64,000 bases of DNA from Skeletonema tropicum (Eukaryota > Bacillariophyta > Thalassiosirophyceae > Thalassiosirales > Thalassiosiraceae): the NCBI GenBank assembly GCA_037178625.1, contig JAWZXG010000046.1, forward strand, positions 1-64,000, written 5' to 3'. A model generated the notes under the pieces. The model was given only the letters and a program-made list of their open reading frames with translations, was not told where the DNA came from and did not search any database. Position numbers and translations under genes: made by a program. Positions 61,000-64,000 of the stretch are shown here, one piece after another (position 1 is the stretch's first letter; every line of letters starts with the position of its first letter).

Positions 61000-63251
61000 T
61001 TATCAATCTAAGTATGATCCCAACAACATCCGAGGAGGAGGAGGATGTTGGATTGACTATTCCTCCTCCTCACCGTCGCCGATGATGATGATCAACAGTT
61101 AGTTAACGCGAACTAGTAGTTTGGAATGATCATCGGAGGTGTGGTTGGGATTAATCATCATCATCATCGGCGGCGTGTGGAGAATGGCGAGTGAGCCGAA
61201 TGTAGCGTAATGATATTGAATAAGTAATTCCACCGCCGATGATGAATTATTACACCACCGCCGATGTTGATGAATGGATTGAAGGTCGAGCGAAGCGAGA
61301 CAGTGGAAGAATGATGCGACAAGTCGAAAGTCGAGTGAGCCGGAGGCGAGGGAGATGGAAGTAATGCAAATACTGTCAACGGTACGGTGGTGGAAATAGT
61401 GAAGGAGCGAGTGAGCCGCCAGGCGAGGGAGCTGTTGATTTTTGATTTTGGTATTGCTATGGTATTATTGATAATGATGAATATTGAAAATATTATATGG
61501 ACGATGGAAGAATTGACGGTGGTGGAGGTAATTCTGTTCATTTTGTTGAAATTTCGAAATTTTGGAGTGTCTTCGGCGCCTGGGGATGACTTTCTGGGGT
61601 ACGGTCAATTTAGTTGAGTTGATTGGCAAAGAATCGATATTTGGCCTTGAATAGTACCAATTGATAGAACTCGACGAGAGGATTCAAAATCACTACTCAT
61701 CTCATTCATACGACCAATAGAAGGAGAGGTATGGATGTTTGGATGGGTTAGAGTGCGTGGGAGTTTAGGTTGGACAAGTGACAAGGAGTGACGCTGAATT
61801 GACTTCAAGGGTGCACCGTAAGCTTTCCAGCCACATGAACATCTTCAATCATACTCATTTACTATTTAATCATTATTTTTCATCTAGAGTCGAGGGCACA
61901 ATTAATCAACAAACATTGTTGCCCGAACACCTAACAGTAACATAAAACTTCTTGATATTCATTTCTCTCTCCCCTCTACGTTAGTTTGCGTCCAAAAATT
62001 TAAAACCTCTCCTCACGAATCCTCCTCCAAGCCTTCTTGCTAGCTCGTACTTCCTTCTTGATACGTTCCTCTTCCTCACGTTCCTTCTTATTCGGGTCTA
62101 CGATGCTCTCGAAGGGTTCCGTAATCCACTCATCCCAAACTGACTTGTCTGCCTCAACCTTCTCATTCGACTTGAGCTTTCTTATTCTCTTCTATCTTTG
62201 CAGCAACTTCATCCGCCTCGTCAAGCCTCTTCTGTGCCCGAAGTGCCTGTTCGAGGTACTTGTATAATGTTAATGTAATAGTCTCATGATGGTCCGGTCC
62301 AATATCAGGAGATTGACATCGCAACTTGATGATGTCTGATGATCTTCCATGGTGCCTACAGTAATATTAAAGCAGTGAATAGAAGAGGAGGACGGTGATG
62401 GCATGGCACAGTAGAATGTAGCTTTATCATTGCATTGCTCTGTTGATGGCGGTATGTAATTTGAGACGGCCATCTTGATTTTTGAAGCGGTACCACCTTC
62501 TCAGCCGTATCAAAGCACAACACACGCAGATCAAAAATTGACAATGGCTGATATCTTGTCTCCTACGCGGCCAATGAAGGCGATAAGTGGCGTTTTGGAA
62601 AGCTCTCATTGCGCTCTATCGATTAGGCCTGTAATTATCCTGATTGGAGGACTTTCATTCAATCAATCCGTTCAAAAAACAGGTCTAGAAAGTCACCAGT
62701 GGCTCTCAATCCGGCTCCACAGCCACAGCCCGAATTTGACGATATGACAACCAATCGAAAGCTCTTTTCAATCTCTTTCGATTAGTACTATCATTCAGCC
62801 AACTGAATAATCTAAACATAGCTCGGGCAAAGCCCTCGCAAAAAAGCGACCACTTTAGTCAGCCTTGTCCAGACAGTTGACAGTTGACAGTTGACAGTTG
62901 ACAGTTGATTGGTCGAAAATCCCAAAGAGCGACCAGTTCAATCAGCCTCACATCATGACAGTTGGCACGGAAGCATCAAACGCTTCGCTGAAGAACGATC
63001 ACTTAATTCAGTAAGATCCAACTACTCACTGCTCGGGCAAAGCCCTCGCACAATACACTGAGCATAGATCAGCAATTGCCTCATCAGTGAACTAAGTTAC
63101 ATGTACCGTCCAATGATAGTTAGATCAACTCAGTACCGTCCATGATAATAATCCATTGTGCAACATCAACTTGCCTCGACTGTGCTCGACATCCTCCGCT
63201 TCGCTCCAGACTTACTACCCAACAATTTAATGTATTCATTTAATATATTCA
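61000..63251. repeat. Repeat unit 28 (2,252 bp)
   Basis: Nine net single-base insertions spread over the unit, three of them within the exon (near 62004, 62180, 62356). Confidence 0.95.
61981..62355 (-). pseudogene. TPR exon copy, unit 28 (three 1-nt insertions)
   Basis: Insertions near 62004, 62180 and 62356. The TPR half is in frame; the linker and tail are shifted. Confidence 0.45.
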
Positions 63252-64000
63252 TTATCAATCTAAGTATGATCCCAACAACATCCGAGGAGGAGGAGGATGT
63301 TGGATTGACTATTCCTCCTCCTCACCGTCGCCGATGATGATGATCAACAGTTAGTTAACGCGAACTAGTAGTTTGGAATGATCATCGGAGGTGTGGTTGG
63401 GATTAATCATCATCATCATCGGCGGCGGCGTGTGGAGAATGGCGAGTGAGCCGAATGTAGCGTAATGATATTGAATAAGTAATTCCACCGCCGATGATGA
63501 ATTATTACACCACCGCCGATGTTGATGAATGGATTGAAGTCGAGCCGAAGCGAGACAGTGGAAGAATGATGCGACAAGTCGAAAGTCGAGTGAGCCGGAG
63601 GCGAGGGAGATGGAAGTAATGCAAATACTGTCAACGGTACGGTGGTGGAAATAGTGAAGGAGCGAGTGAGCCGCCAGGCGAGGGAGCTGTTGATTTTTGA
63701 TTTTGGTATTGCTATGGTATTATTGATAATGATGATATTGAAAATATTATATGGACGATGGAAGAATTGACGGTGGTGGAGGTAATTCCTGTTCATTTTT
63801 GTTGAAATTTCGAAATTTTGGAGTGTCTTCGGCGCTGGGGATGACTTTTTCTGGGGTACGGTCAATTTAGTTGAGTTGATTGGCAAAGAATCGATATTTG
63901 GCCTTGAATAGTACCAATTGATAGAACTCGACGAGAGGATTCAAAATCACTACTCATCTCATTCATACGACCAATAGAAGGAGAGGTATGGATGTTTGGA
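63252..64000. repeat. Repeat unit 29 (partial, 749 bp)
   Basis: Cut by the window edge before the exon. It has a GGC triplet gain near 63424 and T-run gains near 63799 and 63847. Confidence 0.95.

Larger units (their letters stand above)
1..64000. repeat. Macrosatellite array: about 28.3 head-to-tail copies of a 2,243-bp unit
   Basis: The sequence from base 1 recurs at 2244, 4487, 6731 and so on to 63252, always in the same orientation, with nothing between copies. Three units (1, 2 and 15) are exactly 2,243 bp. The others differ almost only by small insertions or deletions. Neither array edge is in the window. Each unit has a single HindIII-type AAGCTT (817-822 in unit 1), so the period is directly testable. 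The unit has no transposon-like termini, target-site duplication or polymerase/integrase gene. It could be a genomic macrosatellite, an amplified gene fragment or a concatemer of a small circle; the window alone does not decide. Confidence 0.99.

Noticed and set aside
38160..63251. Biological pseudogenisation gradient across the array
   Set aside because: The breaks are nearly all 1-nt insertions spread evenly over coding and noncoding parts, with no matching rise in clear substitutions in units 21-28. That fits sequencing error, not decay.
1..64000. Tandem array as an rDNA, 5S, tRNA or histone cluster
   Set aside because: No rRNA, tRNA or histone sequence could be recognised in the unit on either strand.
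1..64000. Viral or plasmid replicon with a 2.2-kb genome
   Set aside because: The unit encodes no replication initiator, capsid or polymerase motif. Only the circular-concatemer geometry would fit.

Overview
The whole 64 kb window is one head-to-tail tandem array of a single unit of about 2,243 bp. I count 28 complete units plus a 749-bp partial unit at the right edge, all in the same orientation, with no unique flanking sequence at either end. Both array ends therefore lie outside the window and the true copy number is higher. Unit boundaries here are set arbitrarily at the window's first base. There are no rRNA or tRNA genes, no transposase, reverse transcriptase or integrase, no CRISPR array and no bacterial-style operon.

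Each unit carries one reading frame that looks like real protein sequence, on the minus strand (978-1349 in the first unit). It starts with a single tetratricopeptide repeat of the kinesin-light-chain type (GPDHHETI, then LEQALRAQKRLDEADEVAAKIEE) and continues into a Trp-containing linker and a Lys/Arg/Glu-rich helical tail. It has no good ATG. Upstream the frame is closed by a TAG that could be the AG of an intron acceptor, and the same frame carries FDTAEKV further upstream. I read it as a captured 3'-terminal exon, or gene fragment, of a eukaryotic TPR protein. The rest of the unit looks noncoding: trinucleotide-rich inverted repeats, a (CAGTTGA)4-5 minisatellite, twin stem-loop motifs and short direct repeats.

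Layout: units 1-3 and 6-17 (1-6730 and 11237-38159) are almost identical, with lengths of 2,236-2,254 bp. Units 4-5 (6731-11236) carry a small cluster of 1-3 nt insertions. Units 18-20 (38160-45203) are swollen to 2,280-2,405 bp by many 1-nt insertions and by long homopolymers (G16, C/T21, A36, G19). Units 21-28 (45204-63251) have a moderate load of mostly 1-nt insertions. The exon frame is intact in 16 of 28 complete units: all of units 1-17 except unit 5, and none of units 18-28. Base substitutions between units are almost absent. The pattern is that of one sequence copied or read many times, with long-read insertion errors laid over it, and not of an old satellite that has drifted.

The window suggests a eukaryote, possibly a microalga or other protist. 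The reasons are the TPR exon with an intron-like upstream edge, mid-range GC by eye and the macrosatellite organisation. A diatom is a guess only. Two explanations stay open: a genomic macrosatellite, or a concatemer of a roughly 2.24-kb circular DNA (extrachromosomal circle or rolling-circle product).
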